A stretch of 64,000 nucleotides of DNA from Pontederia crassipes. Taxonomy: Eukaryota > Streptophyta > Magnoliopsida > Commelinales > Pontederiaceae. Shown one piece after another: positions 12,040-25,151 of this stretch. The notes beneath the pieces were generated by a model that was not told the DNA's origin, ran no database searches, and saw only the letters and a program-made list of their open reading frames with translations. Position numbers and translations under genes: made by a program. The DNA lies in the NCBI GenBank assembly GCA_030549335.1, contig CM060197.1, positions 21,278,501 to 21,342,500 of the forward strand. The letters run 5' to 3'. Each line of letters begins with the position of its first letter. Position 1 is the first letter of the stretch.

Positions 12040-12540
12040 CAAAATTAGCGCCTCTATAGCGTCTCAATGGCGTCACAGGTATACTCGATGTTATTCTAAA
12101 TATATCGTCTTTAGCATCACCATAGCGTCACATTAGCATCGACGCCATTGCGTCAACCTAGCGTCTCCTTGGAGACCCCATTAAGACATCACATTGGCGT
12201 CACAGTCGAGCCAGACTAACGTCGACGTAAGTATAACATTAGTGTCACTTCCGCGTCGGAATTGCGTCAAAGTGTTCTGCTCCACATCCGCGTCTCATTA
12301 GCGTCTCAGCTCTATTGCTCGCAACAACAACTTTCACTTCAATGCAACATTGGGTTAGCGGTGACAATTGACGCTACTTGCATCGCCTTATGCTTTGGCG
12401 CTATTGCGATGCTATTAGCTACCGATTCTAGGCGTCTCATATTGTCGACGCTAGAATGACGCCAAAGAGAAGCTATTTTTTTCAGTCACGCAATAGCGTC
12501 ACATTAGCATCGCAAGTCCTGTGTCACCATTTTAATTTTC
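12040..12540 (+). repeat. CACTA-2 subterminal GCGTC/GACGC repeats
   Basis: Many short words of the type AGCGTC, GGCGTCAC, TTGCGTCA and GACGCTA in both orientations, about every 15-30 bases, ending just before the CACTA terminus at 12536-12548. Confidence 0.75.
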
Positions 12541-12548
12541 TTGTAGTG

Positions 12549-13888
12549 GTCAACTCCGTCGTGCAAACTTCCTCGCTTTTAATATTGTATACATGTGAAA
12601 CTATATTTGTACGCTTACTGGTCCTTTTCTTCTTTCATTTAGTTTAGTATTTGTTAAACTTTTAACTATATCTTTAGGATTAGATGCGAAAAATCGTGAT
12701 AGTTTCGAGGAGGTAAGAAAATAATCCTATATAATATTATAAATACACAAATTTTAATATCCTTTAATTCAGTACTTAATAAGTTCAAATTATATAGTTA
12801 ACCACTAATTATATGATATATTTATTTATGGATAAAATGAAGGTGTTCCCTACCTCATATTATTCCCTATTTTCTTAACCATTAATTTTCATCCAGCTAT
12901 GATAAACTATTTGAGAGATTCAATCATGAACCGTTGGATGAAGATCTGGTGGTATAAAATATAGGGAATACCAAAATTGAACCCTTTATTTATACATAAT
13001 CATAATGTTACTTATAATATAAAAGACAAAGATATGGAATACAAAAAAAATAATGAGAATAAAATTTATATTAAAAAAAGAAATTTAATAAAATTTAATT
13101 TATTAAACATGTCATGATTTTGACATTAAATTTTTAAATGATTTATTATTATCATTTTTATATAATTAAGTTTTAACATCATTCATATAAGTATATTACT
13201 AAAATATAATTTAATATATATTATTAAATATAATATATTATTATTCGATCTAACCAAATGATTCGACTAGTTCAACTGTGTCCTAGATGAAAAAGACATT
13301 TGTTCATCGATGTTCGCTTTGATTCAGACAACATTTCTCTCACCTCTTTTCTCCCTCAAATAGGGATTGAAATAAATGGATCTCCTCCATTTCCATCCTT
13401 CGAAGCTAGGTAAAAAGAAATTTCTTCTTCTCTTCCCCCTCTTTACCCCTCTTTTCCCTCAAGTCTCAACCTCGTTGTGCTTTTAACTCCTAAGGTGATT
13501 TCTAACATCATCTCTACTTGTTCCAGAAGAGGAGATGGCTCCACTCCTCCCCTATTGAATGGACAACTATAAGATGAGGGAGAAGATGGGCAGCCAGTGT
13601 TTCAGCCTTTCCATGAAGTAGTTGTGAGTGGAGAGAAAGATGGGAGTTGGAGACAAAGGCAAATGAAGAGAGATCGAATAGGGAAGCCATTTCGATTCTA
13701 ATGTTCAAAAAATTTGTCGATGTTTTAAAGTACAAAATTATCACAACGTTACATGTTGACACTCGAGATTAATTGTCCACATAGTCCTGCCTTTCAACAA
13801 GGCATCACTCCTATTAAAGCCCTTTTTTAACTTAATACAAAAGATATAAACTTTATTTAATATAAAAAAATAAAAAAGGTTATATAAA
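12549..13888. other. AT-rich spacer, nothing recognised
   Basis: No coding homology, RNA gene or element terminus identified. 12840-12985 has a pair of weakly inverted TTCCCTA/TAGGGAA segments. 13300-13460 is pyrimidine-rich and could be the remains of a promoter or leader, but no exon follows it. Confidence 0.5.
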
Positions 13889-15850
13889 TGTAACACCCTA
13901 AATTTCACTCCTAAATTGCAAAGGGAAAATAGGTCATTCGATTGTGCTAGCTCATTCGTCATCACAAAATCATAATAAATATGATTTTCTATTAGATACA
14001 GTGGAAACATAACATAATTAAAAGAGATAAAATAGTCTTTCAATTAATGTGGAAAACTTCATTAAAACATCAAAGTAATATTATAGAATTGAAACACATC
14101 TCAACATCATCTCTAATAGCAATTAAAACATTTGAAAAACCATAGTCAAAACATCTCTTTAAAACATAGTCAAAAGGTTCTAAAACAAATGACTCTTAAC
14201 ATCCTAGGCCATTGTGCAATCTTCATTATCATAAGTTGAGCCGCCATCCATCCAATCATTGTGCACCTGCACAGATCTATGATGTAAGGGTTTCCCTAGT
14301 TAGAGTATGTAAAGGTCATGCAATGCGATGTCATGATCCTAATCAGGATACTATATGATATGCATAATCTTTATATAAAAGAAGTAAACGATATGCATGT
14401 CATGCTCTAAACATGAGATCTACATGTCAGTCATCAATAATAATCTATCATCATGCATTTATAAACAATAGCATGGAATAATCATATCATCATATATATA
14501 GCATGGACATTCATAATAATCATTCATTCATTTCCATAGGCATATAAGTGAGATATACTTATCATAACCATTTCCTTCATAACTTTCCTCAGAGTTGCTT
14601 TATAACCCTTTGGACTTCCACTTTCATGGGACATCATTCCATTCGATCGTTCATTATCCCTTTCATTAAAGTTATATCTTTCGGTAGTTAGGATTTATGT
14701 CGTTGCCCTATCAATAGACTAGCTAAGCCTTAGAGACAATGCTCCCCTCTCGCCTTAAGGCGACATCAAAATGCACACACCATTGTCGATGCATGTAACA
14801 ATCATTTTGGATTCTCGCCCGAGGATGACATTAGAATGACATACCGTGGCTGATGTGTGTAACAATCATTCTGAGTAAATATCCGATAAAGCACCATAGA
14901 GGATCGACATGTAACATCATCCACAACTGGGTTCATTATGCTTTACAATCAACAAACATTTATGTTTCTTAATCTTCATATTTTAGCCTAATTAAGTGGG
15001 AACATGCATATACATGTATCTAGGCTCTTATACAATCAACAAGCATTAATATATACTATTAATACCTTGAAATAACATTTAATATGCTATATAAGGTTTC
15101 AGCAACGATCACGATCGTGAAATAGGCCGTGACAGAAGCCCTAAAATCCTTTACGTTCTGTCATGGTCGTAACAGGGTGTGTGACGACCTTAACTAGCCT
15201 TGTCGCAGGCGTGACAAAGCTTGTTTCGCCCACCATGACAAATTTTTTCACGCGCGTGAGCCTTGGAACGCCATCGTCAGCCCAATTTTTACATGATATT
15301 TCATCCAAAAATTAGGAAAAATGATACATAATATTCAGAATCAAAACATATGCATTTCCTAGGCATCCTAGGATCAAAAGAACATTTAAAAACATCATAA
15401 TTCATGAGATTTCCAAAATCTAGAGTTCTTCCCTAAAACATAAAAAAATAAGAAACACGAACCCTATCTATTAGATCTAATGATGAAAGCCTACACATGG
15501 CATAGATCAAATCATGAAAACTCATACATGTACAGATATGATAAAAAAACAAAAACCTTCAATCATAATCCAAAAAGAGAACAGGGTGTCCTCTTGCTCT
15601 CAATTCATTACAAGAAGAACATTGAGAGATGAGAGAGGGGTTTGGATCCCCTCTACATACTTTGATATCAGATTTTTCTCCTCTTTCTTCCTCTTCTTCC
15701 TTCTCCTCGTTCTTCTCTTTATCCTTCCTCAAATCATAGCCGCCAAGATGTTGAGAAAAAGGGGTAAACAATAGGAATATGTGGCTTTATATAGGGGAGA
15801 TCACAAGAGTTTGGACAAAAAGTCCAAATTACCCTTAATAAAAAAATCTG
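13889..15850 (-). repeat. Tekay LTR (3' LTR of the minus-strand element)
   Basis: Begins TGTAACACCCTAAATTTCAC at 13889, the inverted terminal form common in Tekay/Del LTRs. The right edge is blurred: the expected TGTTACA is not visible before the C-rich tract near 15850. It contains a repeated AACAATCATT(T/C)TG module near 14800-14870 and a degenerate CACGATCGTGA array near 15095-15270. Confidence 0.7.
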
Positions 15851-18214
15851 GGCCCCCCCTCTAAAAGGAATTTCGTCCTTGAATTTTAAACTATAACATA
15901 GAACACTTACCTAGTCTTGGAAACTATTCTTTCATTTCTTCTTCTAGTTCCCATGTCGCTTTGGTTTCATTGTAGTGCTTCCATGCAATCTTCACCATTT
16001 TCACCACTTTGTTCCTCAAGCGACGCTCTCCATACTCTAGTATCCCGGTAGGATAATCTTCATAGGTGAGGTCTTCCTTGATGGTTGGCTCTTCAAACAC
16101 CACTACATGGGAACTATCATATGTGTACTTGCGAAGTATTAACACATGAAAAACATTATGGATTATGGCATATGAAGGAGGCAATGCCAATTTGTATGCT
16201 CCTTCTCCCACCTTCTACAGAATTTCAAATGGGCCTATGTACCTAGGAGTCGGCTTGCCCTTTCTGCTGAACCTCATGACTCCTTTGGTAAGAAATACCT
16301 TCAGCAACACATGATTTTCAACTTATAAATTTGTTCTCTTCTTTTCTTATCTGCATAGCTCTTCTGACGGCTCTGAGCTGCCATCATTCTTTCTTTTACA
16401 AATCTACCTTCTTAACATACTTCTCTACTAGTTCTAGTCCTAGTAGTCTTCTTTCACCAACTGCACTCCAACATGTGGGAGACTTGCAAGGTCTTCCATA
16501 TAGTGCCTCAAATGGAGCCATCTTGATGGTGGAGTGATAACTATTGTTGTAGGCAAACTCAGCTAGAGTGAGATGGTCATCCCAGCTATCTTGTCAATCT
16601 ATTGCATGTCTGAATTGTCCTTTAACTTTGTTCATCACTCTGAGGGTAAAATGCAATGTTGTAGTGTAATCTTGTACTAAATGCATGCTGCAACCCTCTC
16701 CAGAACCTTGTTGTAAATCTTAGGTCTCTATTTGATACAATGGAAATAAGAATCTCATGTAATCGGATAATCTCATCAACATATAGCTTCACCATGCTTG
16801 CAATTGACTGTCTCACATTGTTAGGTAAGAAGTGAGCTAACTTGGTTAATCTATGAACGATGACTCAGATGGCATCGTGACTCTTTTGTGTCTTTTGGAG
16901 ACCCACAATGAAATCCATTGTGATCTCCTCCCAATTTCACTAAGGTATGGGCAGTGGGTTTAGCAGCCTGGTGGCTTCTAGTGCTCAATCTTGAATTGTT
17001 GGTAGTCTAAGCACTTAGAAAAGAACTCTGCTATTTTTCTTCTCATGTCTCTCCATCAAATTGTTCTTTGCAGATATTTGAACATCTTAGTGGTTCTAGG
17101 ATGAATAGCAAATTCTGACTTCTGGCACTCAGTCAGAGTTTCTTCCATGAGCACTTTATCTTTAGGTACTCATAACCTATCTTGAAATTTGATAGTCCCA
17201 TCTTCTTCCATCATGTAGTCTGAGTGCCATTTTTCACATAGAACCTTCATGTCCTTGTACTCTGGGTCTTCTTTCTGTGTCTGTACTATCCTTGCTATAA
17301 AGTCAAGCTGAATGATACAATGCATCATCAGCTTCCCCTGAGTACTTTCTTCAATGAGGGTCCACTTGTAGACTCTTAGACATGCATCCTTCCCATTTTC
17401 TGCTCAAGGCAGCTGTTACAGAGTTGACTTTCTCCGGATGGTAGAGAATGTCAAACTCGTAGTCTTTCAAGAACTCTAGCCATCACATCTGTCTCATGTT
17501 GAGCTCTTTTTGAGTGAATACATATTTGAGGCTCTTGTGGTCAGTGAACACTTCAAATTCTTCCCCATACAAGTAGTGCCTCCATATCTTCAGACCAAAC
17601 ACTTTGTTGTCAACTCCAAGTCATGAGTAGAATAGTTTCTCTCATGTGGCTTGAGTTTTCTTGAAGCATAAGCTAACACTCTTCCATATTGCATCAACAC
17701 GCAACCCGGTCCAGATCCATTGGCATCATTGTTCACTATGTAGCCTCCAACTCCGATGAGAATTGTGAGCACTAGTGCAATGGTCAATCTCTTCGTCAGC
17801 TCCAAGAAGCTATCTTCACATTTCTGTGTCCAATTGAACTTTTCTCCTTTCTAAGTCAACTTTTCCATAGGGGCAACAATCTTTGAGACGTCTTGGATAA
17901 ACCTTCAGTAGTAGCCGGCCAATCCAAGGAAACTTCTAATGTCTGTCATCGTCATTGACCTTTCCCAACTGATGATAGCCTCCATCTTGCCTAGGTCCGC
18001 TGAGATCCTTTCCTTTGACTCTATGGGGTCCAAAAACATAACATGCTCCAACCAGAAATCATACTTGGAGAATTTGGCATACAACTGGTGTTGTCTCAAT
18101 GTCTCTAAAACTATCTATAGGTGCTTCTAGTGTTCTTCTCGATTTGATGAGTAAATCAGAATATCATCTACAAACACTATGACAAAACTGTCAAGGTGAG
18201 GTTTGAAAACTTGT
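15851..18214 (-). pseudogene. Tekay pol remnant: chromodomain, integrase, RNase H, RT
   Basis: Read on the minus strand. Right after the LTR comes a chromodomain-containing C terminus (15924-16211, with LALPPSYAIIHNVFHV and TWELEEEM). The integrase core follows (about 16620-17000, HYNIAFYPQSDEQS), then RNase H (about 17590-17805, [20 protein letters not shown]) and RT (about 17905-18200, [14 protein letters not shown] with the catalytic DD). Domain order RT-RNase H-integrase-chromodomain identifies a chromovirus. Broken many times. A fossil. Confidence 0.85.
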
Positions 18215-19640
18215 GAAAAGACCCAAGGACCATCTCATCATTGGAACAAAATGGATCTTTCGAAATAAGTTAGATGAAAATAGTGTCATTGTGAGGAACA
18301 AGGCTAGATTAGTGGCCATGGGTATATACAATTTGAAGGGATTGATTTTGACAAAACTTTTGCCCTTGTTGCTAAACTTGAGACAATTAGAATACTTTTA
18401 GCTTTTGCATGCTATAAAGGTTATAAACTTTTTCAAAAGGATGTAAAATCGGCTTTTCTAAATAGTTTTATTAATGAGGAAGTTTATGTTGAACAACTTC
18501 AAGGTTTTGAAAACTCAGATTTTTCTAATCATGTTTGTAAACTTTCAAAAGCTCTTTATGGATTGAAACAAGCTTCTCAAGCTTGGTATAAAAGATTGAG
18601 TTCATTTTTAATTGAAAATGGTTTTCAAAATGGAAAAGTTGACACCACATTATTTTTAAAACATCTGAAAAATGACATTTTAATAGTTCGAATTTATGTT
18701 GATGATATTGTTTATGGTGCTACTAATGAATGTTTGTGCAAAGAGTTTGAAACTCTTATGCAAAAAGAATTTGAGATGAGTCTTATAGGAGAGCTCACTT
18801 CTTTCTAGGCCTAAAAGTGAAATAATCGAAGGATGAATTTTTTCTCAATCAAGAAAAATATACAAGAGAGTTGCTTAAAAGATTCGAAATGAACAAATAC
18901 AAGCTGAGCGTAACCCCCATGATTACTACTACAAAATTGGATAAAGATGAAAAAGGCAAGACCATTGATAAAAAAGGTATAGTGGTATGATTGGTAGCTT
19001 GTTCTATTTAATGGAATCTAGGCCGGATATCATATTTAGTGTGTACTTGTGTGCTAGATTTCAATCCGCTCCCAAAGAATCACATCTAAATGTCGTTAAA
19101 AAGATAATGCGCTACTTAAAGCATACATGTGAATTAGGCATTCGGTATGATAGGAATTCTCCCTTTGAATTCCATGATTACACTGACGTGAATTTTACCA
19201 GGTGTAAAGTTGACAGGAAAAACACTAGTGGGATGTGTTGCTTTCTTGGTAACTCTCTCATTTCATTAGCTAGCAAGAAGCAAATTTTCATCGCACTTTC
19301 TACTGTCGAGGTCAAATATATAATCGTCTGTAGTTGTTGTGCATAAATATTATGGGTAAAACAACAATTTCTTGATTATAGTGTAAGTTTCTCAAATGTA
19401 CCCATGAAGTGTGATAACACATGTGCTATAAAAATGATCAAAAATTCAATTTAACATTCTAGGACTAAACACATTGACTTGCGATATCATTTCATTAGAT
19501 AGCATGTGACTCTTAAGGACATTGCCATTGAATATGTGTCCACTAAAGTCCAACTTGCCGACATGTTTACAAAACCCTTAAGTGAAGAACAGTTTTGCAA
19601 GCTTGGAAGGTAATTAGGAATGATTGAATCTTGATTGCAT
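18215..19640 (+). pseudogene. Copia RT and RNase H remnant
   Basis: Recognisable copia RT motifs include [16 protein letters not shown] near 18225-18270, KALYGLKQASQAWYKRL near 18550-18600 and the catalytic IYVDDIVYGATNE near 18690-18730. RNase H follows, with SRPDIIFSVYLCARFQ near 19018-19065 and an ADMFTKPLSEEQF end near 19558-19595. The protein would copy the element's RNA. Broken; fossil. Confidence 0.85.
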
Positions 19641-20909
19641 ATTAATTCGAAGTAAAAGTGACTTGGTTATGCAAAATAACTTTTGACATGAATTGAATAT
19701 TTAAAGTGTTGCACAACACTTACATTCATGTGAAATATGACTTTGAAAAAAGATTTTAATGGTCAAAATTTTGAAAAATGGTGAAAAATTGATTATATCG
19801 CTAGGCTCTACCAATCGATCGGTATATGACATTGACTGGTCAACCATATGGATATCTTTTAAATTGCTAAACAGGATATGATCGGTCGACCACTTGACCT
19901 CGCTGATCAACTGGTATATACAAAAATCGTGCATATATAAACTTCAACTGGTCGACTCTTCTTTCCTTTTTACTCGACCGCTGCCCTAGCCATTGATTTT
20001 CGCTCTCTCTGTGACACTGTCGTCAACTGTCCGGCCATCGCCGCCATCCTCCCTACTCACCACTGTTGTTCCTGCCTCTCTTTTTCTTTTTGTTGTCGTT
20101 GTTGTCCTTTCGGCCGCCATCATGCCCTCTTCTCTTCTTCCTCTCCGCCGGTGACCCTAGTTGTCATCGTTGACTTCCCTGTCGCTGACATCATCCCTCC
20201 TGCTTGCCATCGTCATTCACTCTTTCTCTCCCTATCACCTCCATCCTCATCCTTCCTCCACGCCGCCTCCGTCGACCCTCTTTGTGATCGTCATCATTTT
20301 TCTTCTCGTCATTGTATGTTCTCTTCTCGCCACCTGCATCCCTCTTCCTTGTTCCATCCATTCCATCAGTCTGGAATCCCCTGCTACCAGCCACTGCCGT
20401 CCCTCTATCCTGTTATTGAATCGTTCTATCCGGCATCCCTTATGGCCATCGGAACAGCAGCCAACCAAGCCGGCAGACAATCTTGCTATCCAACGTGTGT
20501 GTTCTTCCCAACCATTGTTGAATCCATGGATGGAGAAGGGATTCAGCCCCACAGGCACACTTTTGACGTCGTTGTGACCGTGTTTCAGGTGCATATCGCA
20601 TTCATATAATCGAAAATGAGCTCAAACCTAACCTGGAACTCGAACCCGTACTTGTCCCACATGGACGAGGCTGCGGATGATGATGATCCCGTGGACGTGC
20701 TCGTCGACCACCTATACTGTTGACTTGGCCCATAATTATCTTCATCCGTCCATGAAAATGGTTCACCATGTTCTGAGTCGTATGACTGCTCCTCGAGCCA
20801 GGCACTATACAGAAGCCACCCATTTTGATCTGTTCTTTCTTCATTGTCTCTGTATCCGAAATGACTCATTTCTCCATTTTGGCCACTAAGTTCTTTATCA
20901 CATGGACTA
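19641..20909 (+). other. Post-pol region of the Sirevirus fossil, first part
   Basis: Follows the end of pol. 19805-19980 has several CGGTCGACC-like words. 20000-20600 is pyrimidine-rich and more GC-rich, with several overlapping low-complexity frames of which none is convincing. It may be the start of the env-like/putative-transposon-protein region known from Sireviruses, which continues after the nested insertion at 35138. Confidence 0.45.
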
Positions 20910-22084
20910 TGTTGGATCTAAGTTTTAATGACATATAAAATTATATTTTGATGATACAAATCTCGAAAGATTATAGTTAAAATGTTGAAAAAGGTTAAAG
21001 AAAAATGGATAACTTTATGCACTACACTTTGATTAAATAATTAACTATGATCCTATTAGATTTTGGATTAATATTAATATCAAAGTTGTAGAGAATACTG
21101 TTACCTTTCCATAGAATAAAAAATCATCACATTTGGATAACTGTGCAAAAAATTATGCTTAAAATAGTACAGAGCGGTCGACCTGTCGGTTGGAAGACTG
21201 GTCGATCGGTCAGTATAGAAGATGCCCAATTTCAATAAGCAGAATGTCGAGACTGTATCGGTTGAGATACCATTCGACCGGTCCAGTACACAGGTCGACC
21301 GGACTGTGCAGAATTCACCAACGGTCATATTTTTCATAAAAGAAAGTGTACTAATCGACCGGTCCATATGTGCGGTCGACCGGCCTTCGAGTCATATAAG
21401 CAGTAATGATTAAATTTGAAGGAGCAAATTGTGGAATGATTTTTGGACGACTTTCTCACTTGTTGAAGCCTATAAAAGGAGTGATAAAGCTAGAAGCAAA
21501 AGCATCCATCCAATCCTTGAAGAAAATAAGTTATCAAAAGAAGACATGTTCCTTGAAGTTTTCATTTTTAGTTTTCTCTTCTTTGTCTCTTCTTCTCTTG
21601 TGAGCTTAGTTTTGTAAAAGAGCGAAACATTTTATTTAGAAAAATAATGAGAGAGCTCCTATGTAAAAGAGGTTTAAAATCTTACCTCTTGAGCGAGAGA
21701 AAAGATTAGCTTCCTAGAAGGAGAGGTTGCCTTGCCTTTCGAAGCGGAGAAAAGATGGTTGATGTAAAGGGCGTTCTTCCTTGCCCCATTTGGAATTAAG
21801 GAAGAGTTCTAGTGGAATCTCCGACGGCCTCGAGGTCGAGAAGTAGGAGTGGGGACATAGGCCAAGGTGTGCTCGAACCTCGTCAACAACCACTCGTGCA
21901 CCTTTGTGTTTGATTTTCTCTCTCTCCCTCTCATATTGAGTTTGATGTGATCTGAATTGCATTAATTTAAAAGGTTTTTAAGAATCGATTTTAAGCTTCC
22001 GCGATGGTTTTGTGAAATCAACATTTTCGGATTGAACACCAATTCATCCCCTCCCCCCCTCTTGGTGCCCTTTGGGATTCTACA
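20910..22084 (+). repeat. 5' LTR of the gag-only copia
   Basis: Starts TGTTGGATCTAAG and ends GGGATTCTACA. It has a TATA box TATAAAAGGA at 21471-21480 and a cluster of CGGTCGACCG-like words at 21176-21390. Confidence 0.88.
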
Positions 22085-22106
22085 ATTGGTACAGAGCGAG
22101 TTGCTC
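22085..22106 (+). other. Primer binding site of the gag-only copia
   Basis: TTGGTACAGAGC, directly after the LTR, resembles the initiator-methionine tRNA primer site (TGGTATCAGAGC) used by most copia elements. Confidence 0.7.
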
Positions 22107-22189
22107 TTGTTTTAATATCTAATCACTTTTAGATCTAATCATTTTAAGATTTGATAGTCTTGTTTTAAGGTTTAACAATCTTTAGAGCT

Positions 22190-23601
22190 ATGGCATCAAG
22201 TGATTTTAATTTTGCCGAAGGACAATCAATTAGTCGTCCTCCCCTTTTAAATGCATCAAATTTTGCATATTGAAAAATTAGAATTCAAGCATATATTTGT
22301 TCTATTGATATCGACATGTGGGACATAATTGAAAAAGGTTATTATGTTCATGAAAAGTTACCTACTGATTCTAAAGAAAAAGAAAAGATTTTTTTTCAAA
22401 ACTTAATTGGAAAGACAAAAATATATTTTATTGTGCTTTGGATTCAACGGAGTTTAATCGGATTTCAAGTTGTGAAATTGCAACCGAGATTTGAGAAAAA
22501 CTTATCACTAATTCTGAAGGAACTGACAAAGTTAAAGAATTTAGATTGAATATTTTAAACCATCAATATGGTTCTTTCAAAATGCATGATAATGAATCCA
22601 TAAATGATATAGTAGCTCAGTTTAATGATATTTTGAATGGTTTAACCTCATTGGGCGAGCCAAGAACTAATCCCCAAAAAGTGAAAAAGATTCTCAAGTC
22701 TCTCTCCTCCAAATGACATAAGAAGAGGATCGTGATCAAAGAAAAAGATCTAAACAAATTGGATTTTGATGATCTAATTGGTTCACTTCTAACCTATGAG
22801 ATCTCAATCCAAGAAGATCAAGAAGAGCTCCAAAAAAGAAAACATTAACACTAAAAGAAAATCCAAAAGAAGAAGACTCAAGTGAAGAAAGAAGTTGACG
22901 AAAGGAGACTCGCCCGCTACACAAGAAAACTAGATAAGTATCTCAAGTTGGTGAAAAAGAAAGAAAAGAATGAGAAGCCTACTCGAAGATCATACAAAAA
23001 TCACAAAGAAGATACATCTCGAAAAGGTAAAAATAAAAAGTATGAAGAGTCAAGTAAAACAAGTGAAGCATACTTATGCTTAATGGCACATGACGATGAG
23101 ATAACTTCTAATCCTTCAAATAATGACTCATCGAGTTCTTCCAAAGAAAATCTTTCTTTGGATGTAAATAAAGAACTTTCCTCCCTTATAAAAAGATATT
23201 ACTCACTTGAAGAGGAAAATGAGAAATTACGACATGAGACTAAAAATTTAAAAGAAGAAAAGAATACATGTTTTATGGAGAATGAAAATTTAAAAAATGA
23301 AATTGAAAGTCTGGAAATTATGCATGCATGTGAAATTATAAAACTAGCATGTTCTTTAGAAAAAGTAAAGAAGAAAAATGATCTTTTGAAAAATTCACAA
23401 AATAATGATAAAACTAGTTCTTATGTAAAGAAAGATAATTCTAAGAAATACTTTGGACATGAAAACTCTTATTGGAAGTCTAATGATAGAAAATCACATA
23501 TTAAATGTTTTACATGCGGATTTTATGGCCATTATGCTTATCAATGTAAAGTAAGAAAATGTTCAAAACATGGGACGATATGGGTTCCAAAAGGAACTTA
23601 G
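22190..23601 (+). pseudogene. Copia-type gag remnant with zinc knuckle
   Basis: A capsid-like region resembling the UBN2 gag family begins at 22190 (ASSDFNFAEGQSISRPPLLN). Near 22555-22630 it has the block LNHQYGSFKMHDNESINDI. The C-terminal part (22882-23601) is Lys/Glu-rich with coiled-coil character near 23190-23400 and ends in a zinc knuckle, CFTCGFYGHYAYQC, near 23505-23550. Gag forms the particle that packages the RNA. The copy is broken. Confidence 0.75.
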
Positions 23602-24008
23602 ACTAACAAAATTGGACCCAAAGAAGTTTGGGTACAAAAGTTTAAATGATTATTTTTCAGGTGTGTCTCACATGCAAAGCAAAGGAGGAATTGGAAATGT
23701 GAAGGCATAAAGATTATGGTAAAAGTATCATTTATCTTTGATTTCACTCAAAAATTCAAAATTACTATTTATTTGAAAAGAGAAACCATATAAAATTGTT
23801 AATAGTGATAGGGGGAGCATACTAAACTTTATTTCAACATATCATGGATATCATTGTTGTATCAAAGTTTTATGCCATATTTTGATTATTAATATTTTTT
23901 TTGGCCTTCATCACTATTTTCATTACGCCATTATAAATCATAAATTTAGGGGGAGTTATTTATTCATATACAAATTATTCTTTTTTATGAAACAAAAGGA
24001 GGAGAAAT

Positions 24009-25035
24009 TGATCACCTCTTATTATGCTTATAATCATTATAATTAAACTCACGATTTTATATAAAAGTTGAACATATTTAAACATTTTTTAATCATTATT
24101 AGAGGAAAATTTGAATGAGTCAAAGGAAGGACTAACTACTTTTCAAAATTTGAATTCGGAATAGGGAGGAAGCAAAAAGGAGGAGGAGAACTCGAAAAAA
24201 GGGGGACGCAAAACAAGGGAGAGGGAGGAGAAGATTGAAGCTGTGAAGATTGACGATGAACTAAGAAGGATTTTTGGTTCCCTTGTGATGAGACTTTGTT
24301 GGTGCTAACTTTTTTTTGACTTTTTGATACTGCGAATTTAATCCCTCCTTTCTATTTACTTGATGCATGGCAGTCTTATAATTCATATTTGATTTCAATT
24401 AGATCGACTAGTTTCATCCGAGAGGAGAAATTAGTTACATTACTTGCTGTGTTTCTAGTGATGGTCGATTTATTATTTATATATAGATCGAGAGATCTAC
24501 CATAGTAACTGTTGCGGGGTGAGAACCTTTAATAGTTGTGAGAGGTGTCAATTGCATTTCGATCACTCTGATTAAGGATGAGAATCTTATTAATCAGTAG
24601 TCCTAACCTTGTGATTAGCAGCTACTCTCCTCTCGATTCATAGATAAGTCGGTGGGTTGGGAGATAGATTATTTCATTCACGCTTTAGTGAACTTATTTA
24701 ATCAGTAAGTCGAACACTAAAATTGCAATAACATCAATGGGTTCATTACAAGGGAATCTCTTCTACCACAATTTGATCTTTTCTCATTCTTCTTTGTTAT
24801 TCTTAATCTACATTTGTTTCTTTATTTTCCAATTCACTCCTAATCATTTCGTGACAATTTTCAGGATATAATTAGAACAAGTAACTGGTCTAAATCAATG
24901 GGGTTACGACACTCAGGGTTTCTACTTGACCTGTGCACTTGCTGTTGCGTGAACTCTAGAGTAAATTTAAAACGTGACTAGAATTACTTACAGTGAAAAA
25001 ATTCCAAATTCCATAATTACAAAAAGTTCATGTCA
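24009..25035 (+). repeat. 5' LTR of Athila-1
   Basis: Starts TGATCACCTCTTATTATGC and ends TTCATGTCA. Matches 32792-33822 over its full length, apart from a short stretch missing on one side near 24400. Confidence 0.9.
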
Positions 25036-25041
25036 AGTTTT

Positions 25042-25059
25042 TGGCGCCGTTGTCGAGGA
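25042..25059 (+). other. Athila-1 primer binding site
   Basis: TGGCGCCGTTGTCGAGGA differs only slightly from the standard Athila Asp-tRNA primer site and lies six bases after the LTR. Confidence 0.8.
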
Positions 25060-25151
25060 TTTAGATTGATTACTCTCTATTTATATCCTTGTTTAGTTGA
25101 TTTCGTAATACTCATTGCCAAATCTTTTCATTTGATTTCAGCGATTAGTAT

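Larger units (their letters stand above)
9564..12548 (+). mobile_element. CACTA (En/Spm) DNA transposon 2, 5' truncated
   Basis: Begins in the middle of a TNP2 coding region (PYNLPPSMCMR at about 9564-9600), directly joined to LTR fragment A2, and ends with TTTTCTTGTAGTG at 12548, the same terminus as CACTA-1. A GCGTC/GACGC-rich subterminal block covers 12040-12540. The subterminal repeats differ entirely from those of CACTA-1, so these are two families. The 5' half and left terminus are missing. Confidence 0.8.
13889..18214 (-). mobile_element. Tekay-type Ty3/gypsy fossil with chromodomain, 5' part missing
   Basis: Minus-strand chromovirus. Its 3' LTR is at 13889 to about 15850, starting TGTAACACCC, with a C-rich purine-tract complement near 15852. 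Leftward-reading pol pieces follow: chromodomain, integrase, RNase H and reverse transcriptase, ending inside RT at about 18214, where a copia element takes over. Gag, protease, primer site and 5' LTR are absent. The pol region is broken in many places. Old and inactive. Confidence 0.85.

Noticed and set aside
12840-12985. Possible MITE with inverted TTCCCTA/TAGGGAA segments
   Set aside because: Arms are short and imperfect and no target duplication was found.
15514-15774. Hydrophobic/basic frame on plus and Glu/Lys-rich frame on minus
   Set aside because: Both come from a CTT-rich stretch in the Tekay LTR. No evidence for a gene.
20151-20609. Overlapping frames rich in Ser, Pro and His
   Set aside because: Low-complexity pyrimidine-rich sequence open in several frames and both strands. 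No domain recognised. It is part of a copia fossil.
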